Counted from the stretch's first letter, positions 23,601 to 35,101 are shown. The stretch: 64,000 bases of DNA from Pocillopora verrucosa (GCF_036669915.1 NC_089314.1:10831665-10895664), one strand, 5' to 3'. Notes: generated by a model from the letters alone, not told the origin. Made by a program: numbers and translations.

Positions 23601-26282
23601 AGTTCGTGAATGTCTTCAATAGTAGTATTCTATACTGACTGACAGCAGACTCTAAAAGAGTGGAATATTCAGTAAATGTAGCAAAGCTGGCTTAACTTCT
23701 GTCATCTATCTCTGATTTTTGGTCGATGGTTTGTTTGGCGTCTGTCAGCCAACTTCTATCTGTAAGTTAACTGACTGTTATCGGACGTGTCTGACAGCTT
23801 ACAGGTTCTAACTGATCGTTGATATGTTGGTCAAATGTTACTAAGTTGTTAGCTGACAGTTTACCAACAGTCAGTAAAGGGGGGCTCTTATAGCTTTTAG
23901 CCAAAATTTGGCATTAAATTTCTTACTTACAGACTCGCAATTCTGTATTTTAGGACTTAGCTGGCAAGCAGTTGATTCCCCCGACAAGTTTGGTTTATCA
24001 CCACTCATGATTGCAGGTAACACAATCCACTGCTAATTACTGACACAATTACTGAAACTAAAACTATGACGTGGTTTTGACGATAAATTGTTCGATGTTT
24101 CCGTCACATTTCACAATCATAAATTGGAAAAATTTTAAGTTAAATGAACTATATAACTTCAACTATGAATGACTTCATGACTATGAATACTTCTTTTCAA
24201 AATTCCTGTTCGTTGCATCTGTTACAAATTGTTATACCAGCTAACTATGAACAATTATTTCTTCTCAATCAGCTTTAGCTTCGTCCTCTTTTTTAGGTTT
24301 TTCTCACCTGATCTGCAAGCTTTGCAGGGTTGTTAGTTTCCCACCTGGACAGTGGTAACATATCGAAATTAAATTGTTTTTTCCAATGGTATTTTAGCCC
24401 AAAAAGGTTATGTAGATGTGGCACGAGTTTTGCTGGAAACTGGCGCAGATGTGAACTTTCAAAGCAGCAGTGGAAAAACGGCCTTGATGATGGCTTGCTT
24501 CTCAGGTTTATAACTTGTGATATTATATCTCGCGCTTGGGGCATAATCCCGAGCGGTAAAAAGCTCGGTCCGTGACTTACAGTACGGGCGTCGCACTTGG
24601 TTAGTAAGACGCATTTAGCTTTCGCCAAAGGTCCAATCTTTGTAAATGGCAATTTTAAACTTGACGGAAAATGTTTCCGCTGACATACTTTGTCAAAAAA
24701 TTTGTCATCTCTCCATCTTCTGTGATCTGTAATTGTATCTCTTGGCCTAAAGAAGCTCTTGATTGTTCAACAGATTCTCCTTGTCAGCACCTTAGGAAAT
24801 GTATAGATTACAGTATGGAGAATAGTGAAATTGTCTGGTGTTGACTTTCATTGGCCGGGGTAGTTCTAATTTGGACATTCTTACGTTCTCTAAAACACAT
24901 CTGTTCACGACGTTTCTTATAAAATCTTGCAGGAAATGTGGAGGTTGCGCAGCTGTTAAAACAACATAAGGCTGACTGGGATTTAGTGGACAGGACAGGT
25001 TCAACAGCTCTTCACTGGGCGGTCGACGGAGCCAATTTGGATATGATCCGCTGGATGCTTCAAGATGGCTGCCGAGTGGACGTCAAAGACGAAACGTCAG
25101 GTGATTCTGGAACTGTCGTAAAGCACGCAGGAAGCGGCTTGAGGGAGAAACGGTGTAGGAGGAAGAACGAGGCTTAGTCGAGATCGAGTGTTGTGACGTC
25201 TCTAGTGCTCAAGCCACTCCCTAAGATAACGAGGCAGATCTTGGAGAACATTTGATACGCAGCTAAAATTTGGGAAAGCTATTCTAAATCACTGCTTTGG
25301 TATACTCCCCTGATGAATTATAAAAAAAAATATATTTCATCGTCGAATGCGTTTATTACAAAAATGTAGGTATAAAAATTTGTCGTGAGTGTTGGACAAA
25401 GAAAGAATCTGGGTCCTTACGAGGATCGAGCATCAGCTATTTCTATTTTCTTGGTAGGATGCTGTGCCAGCTGATCATAAGTCACAGAGAAATCTTAATG
25501 TGCAATGCTATTTACGAAGTTCATGTTTGACAAGAGTTCTGTATGCAACAAGGATTATCAATGTCGCCAGCATCTTGTGGGAACAATAAGAATGATGGTT
25601 AATTCTGAGCTTGCCTACGAATACACCCCTAATGATAATGCAAAGAAGTTGATTTAGGAACTTGTGGTACAAATTACGTGTGTGCGGTGAGGTTTCAATT
25701 ATATAACCGTGGATTGCCAAATTTCGACGAACAACTCTCATTCGTAGGTAGAACGAACATCCACTGGCAAATTGCAGATTTTTCTCTGCTCGAGAATGTT
25801 TGTTTATGAGATAATTATATCAGATATTTATGTCTGTCTCTAATGCTTTTCAATAATTTTTCGTAGGCTGGACTCCTCTGATGAGAGTAGCAGCTGTGAG
25901 CGGTAATGTGAACGTTGCCAAGGTACTGATACATCATGGGGCCAATGTGCACACAATGGACAAAGAAGGGAAAACGACTCTGATGAACGCTGCACTTAAT
26001 GGCTTTGAAGCGCTTGTTAAGCTTCTTGTTAAAAAGGGTGTCCCTGTAAAGCTGAGATCAGAGCACGGCAAAACGGCGCTGGATTTTGCCAGGTCTTTTG
26101 AACACGAAAGGGTGACTCACTTTCTGCAAGAGCATGTAGAGGCTTTGAAAAAGGCTGACAACGAACGCAAATTGGCTGAAGCGAAGGAAAGAAGGCACAG
26201 CCGGGAGCGGATTGAAAGTCATGGCTTAAAATCCGTTACAAACGGTGCACAGAATGGAACATCAGAGGCGGTTGTGTCGTAA
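20651..26282 (+). CDS. FANK1: FANK1, fibronectin type III and ankyrin repeat protein
   Basis: Six coding exons with consistent phases: 20651-20880, 22114-22301, 23954-24016, 24398-24505, 24933-25100, 25867-26282, giving 390 residues (human about 345). Residues about 17-115 form the FN3 domain ([18 protein letters not shown] to [10 protein letters not shown]). From about 120 to 345 run ankyrin repeats, with [68 protein letters not shown] and [20 protein letters not shown]. The C-terminal tail is longer and more charged than in mammals. Mammalian FANK1 is enriched in testis and ciliated cells and acts as a protein-interaction adaptor. The start is the first ATG of the FN3 exon and aligns with the family. 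Its exons 2, 3 and 4 have stray copies downstream, caused by the tandem array that begins in this gene. Confidence 0.93.
21782..22000 (+). repeat. MITE-like family 2 copy in FANK1 intron 1
   Basis: Contains CCCTTTACACCCTAACATCA, ATGCAGTTTCTCCAAACTGG, GGAGAATTTGTTTAACAATC and CTCATGACCTTAATGTTTGA, ending near AGATTAGATGCTAC. It was present before the downstream duplication, because the copy at 55858-56060 is part of the duplicated block. Confidence 0.65.
23091..23222. repeat. Foldback hairpin in FANK1 intron 2 (ancestral or diverged copy)
   Basis: A long imperfect palindrome whose arms begin GACTTAGTTTGGTCGGGCCG and end CGGCCCGACCAGACATAGCC, with a short central GC-rich loop (AAGCGCAGCGAGG). 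It is far more GC-rich than its surroundings. Near-identical but more perfect versions mark the starts of the three following array units. Confidence 0.75.
23455..23510. repeat. Second GC-rich hairpin beside the foldback
   Basis: Arms AGGGCCGGATGG and CCGTCCGGCCCT pair across a short loop. Related hairpins sit at the matching place in the other units (about 32803-32847, 40116-40156 and 47642-47686), followed in those units by a run of T and then G. Confidence 0.6.
23640..23885. repeat. GCTGACAGTT-type degenerate minisatellite in FANK1 intron 2
   Basis: Contains repeated short units such as GTCTGTCAGCCAACTTCTATC, GACTGTTATCGGACGTGTCTGAC and TTAGCTGACAGTTTACCAAC (the last repeats near 48050 in unit 4). 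It resembles the inserted element at 61471-61608. Units 2 and 3 lack it because of a deletion that also removed FANK1 exon 3. Confidence 0.5.
24742..24830 (-). repeat. Partial MITE-like family 2 copy in FANK1 intron 4
   Basis: Reads CTAAAGAAGCTCTTGATTGT, then CTCCTTGTCAGCACCTTAGG and CAGTATGGAGAATAGTG, which is one end of the family seen at 15762-15957. Confidence 0.5.
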
Positions 26283-26349
26283 CTGATGTTTAAAAACAAA
26301 AACGGTTTAAAGCCATGAGATATTAAATTTAGTTATCATCAAACTCAGT

Positions 26350-26546
26350 TCATGTGTAACCCTTTAGCTCTTGGAAGAGTAAAACTTGTGCCTTCCTATG
26401 ATATTCATGCATTAATCAAACAGGTTATGAAAATTCTCGAAATTATCAGATACAAGTTGTTACCTTGATCCAACACCAAATCATTTTCAATAATTTACAA
26501 GGAAATGTAGAGCAGCTAGAGGGGAGAATCGAGAATTAAAGGGTTG
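26350..26546 (-). repeat. MITE-like family 1 copy in FANK1 3' region
   Basis: Runs from AACCCTTTAGCTCTTGGAAG to GAGAATTAAAGGGTTGA, so both ends carry the inverted AACCCTTTA motif. Its reverse complement contains CTCTAGCTGCTCTACATTTC and TTGGTGTTGGATCAAGGTAA, the same internal blocks as at 62744-62950. Confidence 0.65.
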
Positions 26547-26897
26547 ACGGTTCTGTGTGGGTCAATTTTAATTTTTCAATACCTGCCTTGATTGAAATCG
26601 CCGTTACCGTTTGCAAACATCTTTTATTGTTCTAAAAGGTTATTTGAAGTTTACTTTCACGGTTTCAAAGTTTATACAGACAATTGAGTATACCGTGTAC
26701 GACTACCATTCTATTGTTCCAAAATGTGATGAAGTTAATTTCACGGTTTTTAAGTTTGTACAGACAATTGAGTCAAATACTTATTAATATATTTCATCTT
26801 AAATTTATTTAATTTCTGTGATGAAAGCGAACTTCGACAAAGCTTTCATTGGTAGAAGCAAATATGCTACTCCGTAATTTGCTGAATTTCAGACAGA

Positions 26898-26903
26898 AAT
26901 AAA
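26898..26903 (+). terminator. FANK1: Candidate FANK1 polyadenylation signal
   Basis: AATAAA in the context CAGACAGAAATAAAAAG, about 620 bases after the stop. The same context recurs in units 2-4, showing that the FANK1 3' end was inside the duplicated block. Confidence 0.4.
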
Positions 26904-27374
26904 AAGTTTTAATTAATCAAGAATAGTATCATTTTTTGTATTACTCATCTTGGCTGGCAAATCCCTACCATCCAGCAACGAGCCCACATTCCAGGTACTC
27001 GTGAGCACTAATTAGAAATCAGCGGAGGAAAATTAGAGGGAGAGGTGTGATGGAATTGTACGGGGGGGGGGGGGGGGGGAAGGGCGGACCTTGTTATGGG
27101 CTTCCTTCTTAGTTTGAGTCTCTTTCTACCTGTGGAATCCTCCTGTTGACATCCGGTTAAGAAATTTGACCAAAAAAATTGGAGAATGCCTCGTTTAAAA
27201 AACAGACCAACAATTTCAGCACTGCATCTCTGCTGACTGATACTTCCAAACAGTTCATGTTTACATAAACCGACCGTGTAATACAGGGTGACCACTTAAC
27301 ACGGTGTTCCTTAGTACAGCTTCGACTGTACACTAAAACAGTGTGTTAACATCGCTCAAAAATGTGATTTTAAC

Positions 27375-27680
27375 TCATTTATTCGTGCAATAATAACAAT
27401 ATTTTCGAGTACAAAATTCGAAGATGATCTCTAAAGCATTTGACGTGATGCTTTCGTCTTTCAATTCGATTATTTCCTGGTTGGACTCCTTCATTCCATT
27501 TGTAAACATGGCGTAGAAATAATCACTACTCGCAGCCAGCACTATAGGAGGGACTGGAAAGACGTCTTCGTCGACATTTAATCGAACGTCGATGAATTGA
27601 CCTTCATCTCTGAATTGAGCGCATTTGCAATGGAGAATCTCAGATAAGGCAGCCGTTTCGACCGATATTGAAAACGACAT
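27375..27680 (-). pseudogene. Truncated BTB domain (relic of a fifth KLHL gene), unit 1
   Basis: An ATG-led frame of 101 residues starting [20 protein letters not shown]. The first 85 or so residues match the BTB start of the neighbouring KLHL genes ([55 protein letters not shown]). It stops where the paralogs continue into the rest of the BTB domain and BACK, so it lacks the full fold. An equivalent truncation is seen in unit 3, indicating the break predates the unit duplications. Expression as a short protein cannot be excluded. Confidence 0.7.
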
Positions 27681-28687
27681 ATTGCGTGATCAGATCTCTA
27701 CAACGGTCACGCAAACACCTTCAAGTTGCAAGGGGGAGGGGGAAGGGTTAAATTTTATAAGGGAGAGATAGGTATTTTCAAATGCTGAAGTGAAATTAAA
27801 ATTTTGAACGAGCAATGTCTCTTTTTTCCAAGAAAGGAAAAAGATCTGTTTTTTGCTTTGGAAGTTCTAAAAATGTAGGATTGGACAAACATAACAGATG
27901 ATTGTAATACACTAACAGAGTTTTCAGTTTTTCAGATTTTTTTAGAACAAACAAAAAGGGCGTAGTTTTAGCTTAGAGAACTCCTGGAAAATCAATCAAA
28001 TCAACCCGCCGTTTGAGTGAATCGACTTCTCTGGAGCGCGAGCACTCTTCAATGTGTTTCTCTTTCATTATTAATCATTCATTGTTAACGCCTCCTTAGT
28101 GAAAAATAACCTTTATCGATAAACTCAAAAACTTTATTAGGCAATTAGTTAATATTACAAGGTACAATGAAACCGATCAGAGCGTTAAAGTATCATACCC
28201 ATAAGCCTTTGCAAAACTGAGATCACTTTAAGTTATGATCTGTTGGCCTTCGCCAGTTTTCAATTTGCATACTTAGTACGCGTTTAAGAAAATAATCTAA
28301 GAAAGTCGATATACTTTTTTCTACAGCACTACGATGAGCCATACTCATAACCTACAGCTTTATTACATGACTCCTCCTCACTTCTCTCGATGCTGTCCAA
28401 AAAGTTTTACTCAATTTATGTATCGTATTGAAAACCAAATTATGTTGTCATGTGCCGTACTTTTAGCTAATATGGAACACAAACTACACAATAAACTATT
28501 TTATCGTACACTTATTAACACTCCTTTGAAACAACAGTGAATTTTAATGGTGAGTGTTGAGTACCATAATATAGCTTTTCAGTAAACTACATTGAAACAA
28601 GTATCTAGACCTCTTTCTTTACCATTCCATGCATTAACTGATTTTTATATGCGTGAAATTTTTACCTTAAATTTATCACTGCTTCCT
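27681..28687. other. Spacer downstream of KLHL copy 1
   Basis: No coding exon was recognised. It has equivalents in all units. AATAAA in minus orientation (TTTATT, 28359-28364) about 325 bases past the KLHL stop is a candidate poly(A) signal. Confidence 0.5.
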
Positions 28688-31327
28688 TTATCTTATGTTT
28701 TCCTTCTTGACAGGCAAATAACACAAGACTGCGTTTTCACTTACTTTTGCTAAGTTTCCCCATTCATCCCTTAAGTGGACAGGAAAATTTTCCTCCGGAG
28801 GAATTCTAATACCACTGTCAATAGGAAAATTGTTTATTAAGAAATACACCCTCCTTTCAATTTCAAAGGCACCTAATAAGTTGCGCGGGATATGTTTCTG
28901 CTCCACAACAGACCAGGTGTCTTTACGTTCGTCATACAATTCCACAGGTGGATGGTTCCGCATTAAATATCTTATTGAATTGGAAATCCCTGCCACACAT
29001 AGTCTGTTATTGACTACGAAAATACTAGACTGAAAATGAGGATGGCAGGTCGAAGCTTTACGTTCCCATTCATTTTTCTCTGGGTCAAAACAATGAAATA
29101 CCGCTGGTTTGTTGACATTCTTACGATCTTGACAATCATGAATTACATATATTTTACGATTCATCACTGTCGCCGCAAGAAATTGGAGAATTCCTTCATG
29201 TTGGGGAAAATTCAACTTTTCCCCAGGTTGCCAAACGTTATTGATCAAATCGTACCTTTGGGGAGGATTCGATGGAGCAATGACATACAAATATTCACTG
29301 ACTGAGCATAATAAGATTTTAGGCGGGCGGCGCGATTTGTCTCTGTCTACCCCTATATTCAACTTTGGAAGTTTCTCCCACGTGTTATTTAATATGTGAT
29401 AACGGTATACAACATAATTAAAGCCCCCCTGTTGCTGTTGCACCTCTGTGACTACATACAGGTAATTTCCAACCAATTCTGCAGAATAACATACATCAGT
29501 TATTTCACCCAGCTGAGCAACCGATGCCAAAGGCTTCCACAATTTGGTGTCAACATCAAAATATTGAGCAAAAGCGTCTTCGGACTGATGACAGGGGAAA
29601 GTCCAGCACTTAGTGCTTACCGCTTTCTCCTCTATTTTGCCTCCGGTCTTTCGCTCATTTGCAAATGTTTCGCTCCTTAAATCTCGAGTAGGATGGATTG
29701 CCACGAGAACCTGAAAAAAAAACACTTAGAATGAAAATGACCTCGTTGACGCGCGCAAGTGATCCGAAATCATTATGCTGGACGAGGCTTTGGCTAAAGC
29801 TGGGAACAAAATGATATGATTGTTAAACTTTCAGTGGTCCATTGTAAAAGATCGCTCCATGATCAGTTAACTTGGAATCAATAAATAAAACAAAGAAATC
29901 CTAGTCTGTACCGTCTAGAGTTTGACTCCAACGGTTTTTTAGGAAAAAACACTTTACACTCTCAAGAAAACGGAAGCCCGTATACTTATTCATCGCAAAC
30001 CACTGTGGTAGCGGCGAGGCACATGAAATACATGCACAAGAGGAAAGACCGTTCATTGCAAACCTTAAAAGCCCTGACATTGTTAAGAATCATCGTCAAA
30101 TGGATAAAGTTAGTTGTAATATTTTGCAATGGAGAAAGTGTCCTACGAATTTAAATAAAAAATTTTTCGTCTCCATCCACAGAACTCACGTGGTAGGCAG
30201 AGCGACTTGATTGCATTACCCGATCGCCGGTTTAAAGGGAGTGTAACACAAAAAACCCGATTAAAACTCTGAATAAGGTAAACTAACAACTTCTCTTAAA
30301 AAGGGAAGATCTTTCACGCATTACATTAATGCTCACGGCCGAGAAGATTTTCTCCACCAACATTGGGCAACAATAAACTAAGTCAGAAGGTCAAGAGAGT
30401 CTATGAAACCGGGCTCTCCTTTGTCGAGTGAAGAAGGTACGCCATGAACAATGAATGCAATTTTTGTATAAACAGACAAATGCAAGATGACTTTAATTAA
30501 ATTCTTACCTGACGCATTGATCTTGGTTTCATTTTCTCTTCAGCAAATTCATGTGAAGGCATGCAGTGATGCATCATGGATTCTTGCAGATGTATGTTCA
30601 CCTCGGGAACTCGCTGCATATCTTCTGTTTTCAACTCTTTAATCACAATCTTCACGTCTACTAGCCCCAGACGAACAGCTCCGATAACTTTCCCAGCAAC
30701 TGGCATCCTCTCTTCCCCTTTGTATCTGATCCACTTCATCACTGATTTAAAGACGAAAGCTTCAGAGGGTGAATTGAGATCATCTCGACCAAGAAGGTTG
30801 AGCAATTGATCTGCACTGATATGAGTAAGGAATTCTTTACTTTCGCAAACATCTTTGTAAATGGATGCCATCTTGGCCTCCGCGGCCTCTTGCAGATCTG
30901 TCAGACCAAGTCTTTCGGCGGCTGCACACAGCATGGAGTAGTTCTTCAGGTCAATTCCATTTTCTATGAATTCCTTCTTTACGAAATCACAACACAGTTG
31001 AACAACACTCGCGATTTGAAGCTGACTAGCTGTGAGAAGAACCTCAAATACGCTCTTCTGGTTGACATGAAGGTCACCACTGTAGATGAAGTCCATAATG
31101 ATCTTGAATATCTCCGGTGAAATCCTTTCTTCGGTCAGTTCAATCAGTTCCTGGTTCGCTTCTTTCCCATCAGTAAATATGGCGCGGAAATAATCGCTAT
31201 ACGACGCAAGAACAACTTGGTGAGCTGGGAAAAGTGTATCACCCACTTTTAAACGTATGTCGATAAATTCACCTTCTCTACGAAACTCGGAACACTTAGA
31301 GAGAAGAATTCTAGAATGGGCCACCAT
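28688..31327 (-). CDS. KLHL-like BTB-BACK-Kelch protein, array copy 1
   Basis: Two coding exons: 31327-30509 (273 codons, BTB and BACK) and 29710-28688 (Kelch, stop included), joined in phase 0 across a GTAAGA donor and a CAG acceptor; 613 residues. The BTB opens MVAHSRILLSKCSEFRREGE with FPAHQVVLASYSDYFRAIF; BACK holds DLKNYSMLCAAAERLGLTDL. Kelch blades show YRYHILNNTWEKLPKLN, QRYDLINNVWQPGEKLNFPQ, FHCFDPEKNEWERKA and VELYDERKDTWSVVEQ. Proteins of this build are Cullin-3 E3 ligase adaptors: BTB/BACK bind CUL3, the propeller binds substrate. The specific vertebrate KLHL counterpart cannot be named. The reading frame is intact. Confidence 0.9.
29711..30508 (-). other. Single intron of KLHL copy 1
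   Basis: About 0.8 kb between the BTB-BACK and Kelch exons, well conserved among the four copies. No further coding segment was recognised; the corresponding introns of the other copies are 37047-37866, 44661-45478 and 51356-52165. Confidence 0.7.
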
Positions 31328-32235
31328 CTTTATGCTGTTTCAATTAGCGGAGATCTACGGCTTGTAGAAACTTCGAAGGAAACAAGAATGTCTTTGTTCG
31401 TGGATCGCGTGACCTCCCACTGAAAACTATACTAATTTCCTCTTGTATTGGTTGCTTAGTTACTGGTGGCATACGCCCAGTGACGCAAAGATTAACTTGC
31501 AAAGATACCGATAGCAGGGTCTCTGTTTGAGCTTAAGCCCGACGATAATCTTCTTGCAATTACAATGGCAAATAACAATGGTATATCTGAAGAGGGCCGA
31601 GGTGTTAAATAAATTTAAATTTATAATGGTAATAGGACCGAGAGGAGTCCAATTCGGTCTGTAATCATACAAGTGATGATTAACAAAATCGGACGACCGT
31701 GAAACCGGAGTCCGATTTGTCAATCACGCGTATGATTACAGACAGAACTGGACGACAAGAAGTCCTGTTACCAATTAATCATAACCATTTCAATTTCCGA
31801 GAAAAGAAATACACCTAAAACAAATATCTCCAGTGGAGACGATGTCTTTAGTTAAAAAGAGACAGTCCAAGACTGCATGTGGCTACTGGTATGGCACAGT
31901 TTTTATTGCATTTAAAAGAACTTGAAAATGTATAATGACCTTAGAAGGTCGTGTTGCAGAATATTTGTCTCAACAGAAAGCCTGATGCTTCCAAAAATTT
32001 AATGAGTATCCTGTTCCACAAAAGAAAGATGATTACCACAGATGTCTCTATTTTTTCCGAGGGTTTCAATGACATAAACTGAAATCAGATTTCTCACTGA
32101 CCGGTTAGGCCAACTTTAAACAATTCGGCGCGGAAGTTAAATATTAAACTAACTTAAAGTAGTACTTATTTTCCAACTGACATAATTAACGTCAGCAAAT
32201 TTGATTCAGCGTCTCCTGTTAAACTCTCGTTCCTC
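31328..32235. promoter_or_regulatory. Upstream region of KLHL copy 1
   Basis: The first 130 bases upstream of the start (TTTATGCTGTTTCAATTAGC onwards) are almost unchanged among the copies and should contain the promoter and 5' untranslated region. A hairpin element follows at 31628-31772. No upstream coding exon was seen. Confidence 0.45.
31628..31772. repeat. Foldback element upstream of KLHL copy 1
   Basis: Arms GGTAATAGGACCGAGAGGAG and the complementary AAGAAGTCCTGTTACC enclose a second nested pair (GTCTGTAATCATAC / GTATGATTACAGAC). The same element lies upstream of all four KLHL genes, at 38986-39127, 46598-46731 and 53972-54112. Confidence 0.75.
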
Positions 32236-32309
32236 ACAGGTAGGTAGCACAAAACTGCGTCAATGTTAACCTTTCTAAGAGTTCTCCCATTCATCTGAAG
32301 GCACAGGAA
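32236..32309 (-). pseudogene. Relic of a Kelch-exon C-terminus (unit 1/2 junction)
   Basis: On the minus strand it reads as pieces of the KLHL ending: PVPSDEWENS in one frame, then AVLCYLPVR in another, against PVHLRDEWGNLAKVSENAVL and CYLPVK in the intact genes. Frameshifts and a stop make it non-coding. Together with the BTB relic at 34882-35027 it appears to be the two ends of one dead KLHL gene. Confidence 0.65.
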
Positions 32310-32431
32310 AACACTAAAAATTGAGTTTTCTCCCTAGCGATTGATATTTTGGCACTAACAGTTGAGTTTTATCACTAGCGACTGATATTTTGGCACAAAT
32401 GGCTCCCCATACTTTGTGACTTTTGCACTTA

Positions 32432-32567
32432 TTGACTAAGTTTGGTCGGGCCGGTCCGGAAAATGTTTGGCTTAATGTCATGGCGTATAGACCTCGCTGC
32501 GCTCGGTCTATAGGCCATGACAGAGAGCCAAATATTTTTCCCGTCCGGCCCGACCAAACTTAGTCAA
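32432..32567. repeat. 136-bp foldback hairpin, start of unit 2
   Basis: The outer 23 bases (TTGACTAAGTTTGGTCGGGC plus CGG) are perfectly complementary to the last 23. Pairing continues inward past TTTGGCT/AGAGCCAAA and GGTCTATAG to a loop around TCGCTGCGCTC. Confidence 0.85.
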
Positions 32568-33278
32568 TGAGTATTTTATCATAAGACCACTAATTGTTTA
32601 AATTTCGAAAATTTTGTTTCAAACTAAATATGACGCGATAGAAGGGCGCTCGCGGGACAATAAAAAAGATTCTACAATAAAAAGTTTTCCTTTGCTTTTT
32701 CGAGTCAGAACAGTAAAACCACAACTCATCGAAAAACCGCGACTTTTTTCACTCTTTTCTTCTTTTTCTTTAAGTTTTTGCAGCAAAGCTCCGTGAATGC
32801 AGGACCGGACGGCTTTTTTAAGACCGGCTCACGTCAACCCGGCCCTACACACGTCAGCGTTCCCTGTGGGTTTTTTTTTTGGGGGGGGGGGAGGGATATT
32901 ACGCGTGCGGGGCTTTACAGGTCTTATGATGACTATTATCCACAAGCAAAGTTGTGAAAAATTCGTCAATGTCTTCAACAATAGTATTCTCTACTGACTG
33001 ACAGCAGACTCTAAAAGAATGGAATATTCGGTAAACGTAACAAATGACATATTCTACTGCCTATGAATACTTCTTTTCAAAATTCCTGTTAGCTGCATCT
33101 GTCACAAATTGTTATACCAGCTCACTATGAACTATTACTTTTTCTCAATCAGCTTTAGCTTCGTCCTCTTTTTTTAGGTTTTTCTCACCAGATCTGCGAG
33201 CTTTGCAGGGTTATTAGTTTCCCACCCGGGCGGTGGTAACATATCGAAATTAAATTTTTTTTTCCAATGGTATTTTAG

Positions 33279-33386
33279 CCCAAAAAGGTTATGTAGACGT
33301 GGCACGAGTTTTGCTGGAAACTGGCGCAGATGTGAACTTTCAAAGCAGCAGTGGAAAAACAGCCTTGATGATGGCTTGCTTCTCAG
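33279..33386 (+). pseudogene. Stray copy of FANK1 exon 4 (unit 2)
   Basis: 108 bases, same length as FANK1 exon 4, with the acceptor TATTTTAG and donor GTTTAT context kept and the frame open (ankyrin [20 protein letters not shown]). No exon 3, 5 or 6 accompanies it in this unit, so it cannot make FANK1 by itself. Confidence 0.85.
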
Positions 33387-34372
33387 GTTTATAACTTGTG
33401 ATATTATATATCTTTAGTAAGTTGATACGTGCTCTATGATTAGTCAACTTAGCTGGCCTTACTTCATTGTATGGCCTGCTAAAATTCAAAATTCTGTTTG
33501 AATTGAGATTTTGCCCCTCTATTGGATTCTAAAGATGTAAAAATATCTTATTAGCTTCATTTTATCGGTCCGTACTGTAAATTATGAAACCTAGTTTTTT
33601 CCCCGCGAATTTATTACCCGAGGGCCATGCGCTTGGGGAATAATCCCGAGCGGTAAAAAGCTCGGTCCGTGACTTACAGTACGGGCGTCTCACTTGGTTA
33701 GTAAGACGCATTTATCTTTCGCCAAAGGTCCAATCTTTGTAAATGACAATTTTAAACTTGACGGAAAATGTTTCCGCTGACATACTTTGTCAAAAAATTT
33801 GTCATCTCCCCATCTTGTGTGATCTGTAATTATATCTCTTGGCTCTGATGATCGCTATGTTCGAGCGGTTTTTAGTTGAATTGTTGCTCCAAGGCTTTCA
33901 CACGAAATGGGGTTCTTCTGTTAATTCGGGGAGTAGTGTGCCGCCCGCGTCTCCAAATCCTCACCTCACCTATTCAGGAGGCAAATGCGTTGATATGATC
34001 TCGTGACTCCCGTGAAAAACGTATCCGAATTAAAATCATAATGGCCAAAATCTATACGTTTAAGCTTATAAAGCTGCTTTTAAATAACTTGAAAGTTTTG
34101 GACTACAGTACAGTTTGTTTTGACCAGTCGCATATTGGCAAATATTGATCGAGTTGTCAGGGCAAGACTTTACAGAAATTGTCCGGAAGGGAAAAGACAA
34201 AGTTTGGGTTCTGCAAGGTTCGAGTTATACGTTCGAGAGTAAAATTAGAGCAATTGTGTAATGAAAACGCAGATGATATCGATTGTGGCTCGAGTTCACG
34301 TGATGTGCGAGTCAGCTATGGTTTAAACATTTGAACCCTAAGAGTGACTGGCATCTCATTTCTCCTTACAAC
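33387..34372. other. Non-coding part of unit 2 after the FANK1 exon copy
   Basis: Starts as FANK1 intron 4 copy (for example AAGCTCGGTCCGTGACTTAC), then sequence shared with unit 3 and partly with unit 4. FANK1 exons 5 and 6 are absent. It ends with a small family 2 MITE fragment (CCCTAAGAGTGACTGGCATC, about 34337). Confidence 0.6.
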
Positions 34373-34590
34373 CATTCTATTGTTCCAAAATGTGATGAAG
34401 TTAATTTCACAGTTTTAAAGTTTGTACAGAAAATTGAGTCAAATACTTGTTAATATATTTCATCTTAAATTTATTTAATTCCTGTGATGAAAGCGAACTT
34501 CGTCAAAGCTTTCAGTGGTAGAGGCAAATATGCTACTCCGTAATATGCTGAATTTCAGACAGAAATAAAAGGTTTTAATTAATCAAGAAT
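34373..34590 (+). repeat. Copy of FANK1 3'-region (unit 2)
   Basis: Matches 26707-26920 beginning at CCATTCTATTGTTCCAAAAT and includes the CAGACAGAAATAAAAG poly(A) context. Parallel copies are at 41688-41905 (unit 3) and 49256-49520 (unit 4). Confidence 0.75.
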
Positions 34591-34881
34591 AAAATCATTT
34601 TTTGTATTACTCATCTTGGCTGGCAAATCCCCATAATCCAGCCACGAGCTCGCATTCCAGGTACTTGTGAACACTGATTAGAGATCAGCGGAGGGAAATG
34701 AGAGGGAGAGGTGTGGCGGAACTGGGGGGGGGGGGAGAGAAGGGGGACCTTATCATTAGCTTCCCTTTCGGTTTGAGTCTCTTTCTTCCTGTGGAATCCT
34801 CCTGTTGCCATCCGGTTAAGAAATTTAACCAAAAAAAGGGAGGATGCCTCGTTTGGAAAAACAGGCCAACAATTTCAATTG

Positions 34882-35027
34882 GAGTAGAAATAATCACTGC
34901 TCGCAGCCAGCACTGTACAATAAACTGGAAAGACGTCTTCGTCGAATTTTAATAGAACGTCGATGAATTGACCTTCATCTCTGAATTGAGCGCGTTTGCA
35001 ATGGAGAATCTCAGATAATGCAGCCAT
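34882..35027 (-). pseudogene. BTB relic, further shortened (unit 2)
   Basis: Corresponds to the first about 48 residues of the unit 1 and unit 3 relics ([20 protein letters not shown]). Relative to unit 3, about 290 bases are deleted, removing the rest of the BTB fragment and about 190 bases beyond it. Confidence 0.7.
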
Positions 35028-35101
35028 TTCGACCGATGCGAATGACGATATATTGCGTGATCAAATATCTACAACGGTCACGCAAACACCTTCAAGTTAC
35101 G

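Larger units (their letters stand above)
26283..27374. other. FANK1 3' flank and start of array unit 1
   Basis: Holds the FANK1 3' untranslated region, a reverse MITE-like family 1 copy (26350-26546), a candidate poly(A) signal (26898-26903) and a long G run at about 27061-27079. The part from about 26690 to 26930 is repeated in the other three units. No coding exon was recognised. Confidence 0.6.
23091..32431. repeat. Tandem array unit 1 (contains the FANK1 3' half and KLHL copy 1)
   Basis: Order on the plus strand: foldback hairpin, FANK1 exons 3-6, FANK1 3' region, BTB relic (-), KLHL copy 1 (-), upstream hairpin, relic of a Kelch C-terminus. The next hairpin at 32432 restarts the same order. 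Unit length is about 9.3 kb because FANK1 exons 5-6 are retained only here. Confidence 0.8.

Noticed and set aside
30806-31120. A conserved plus-strand frame of 104 codons, also in units 2 and 3 (38164-38478 and 45776-46090), shorter in unit 4
   Set aside because: It is the antisense of the BTB-BACK exon and is open in several copies only because the coding strand is constrained and the copies are recent.
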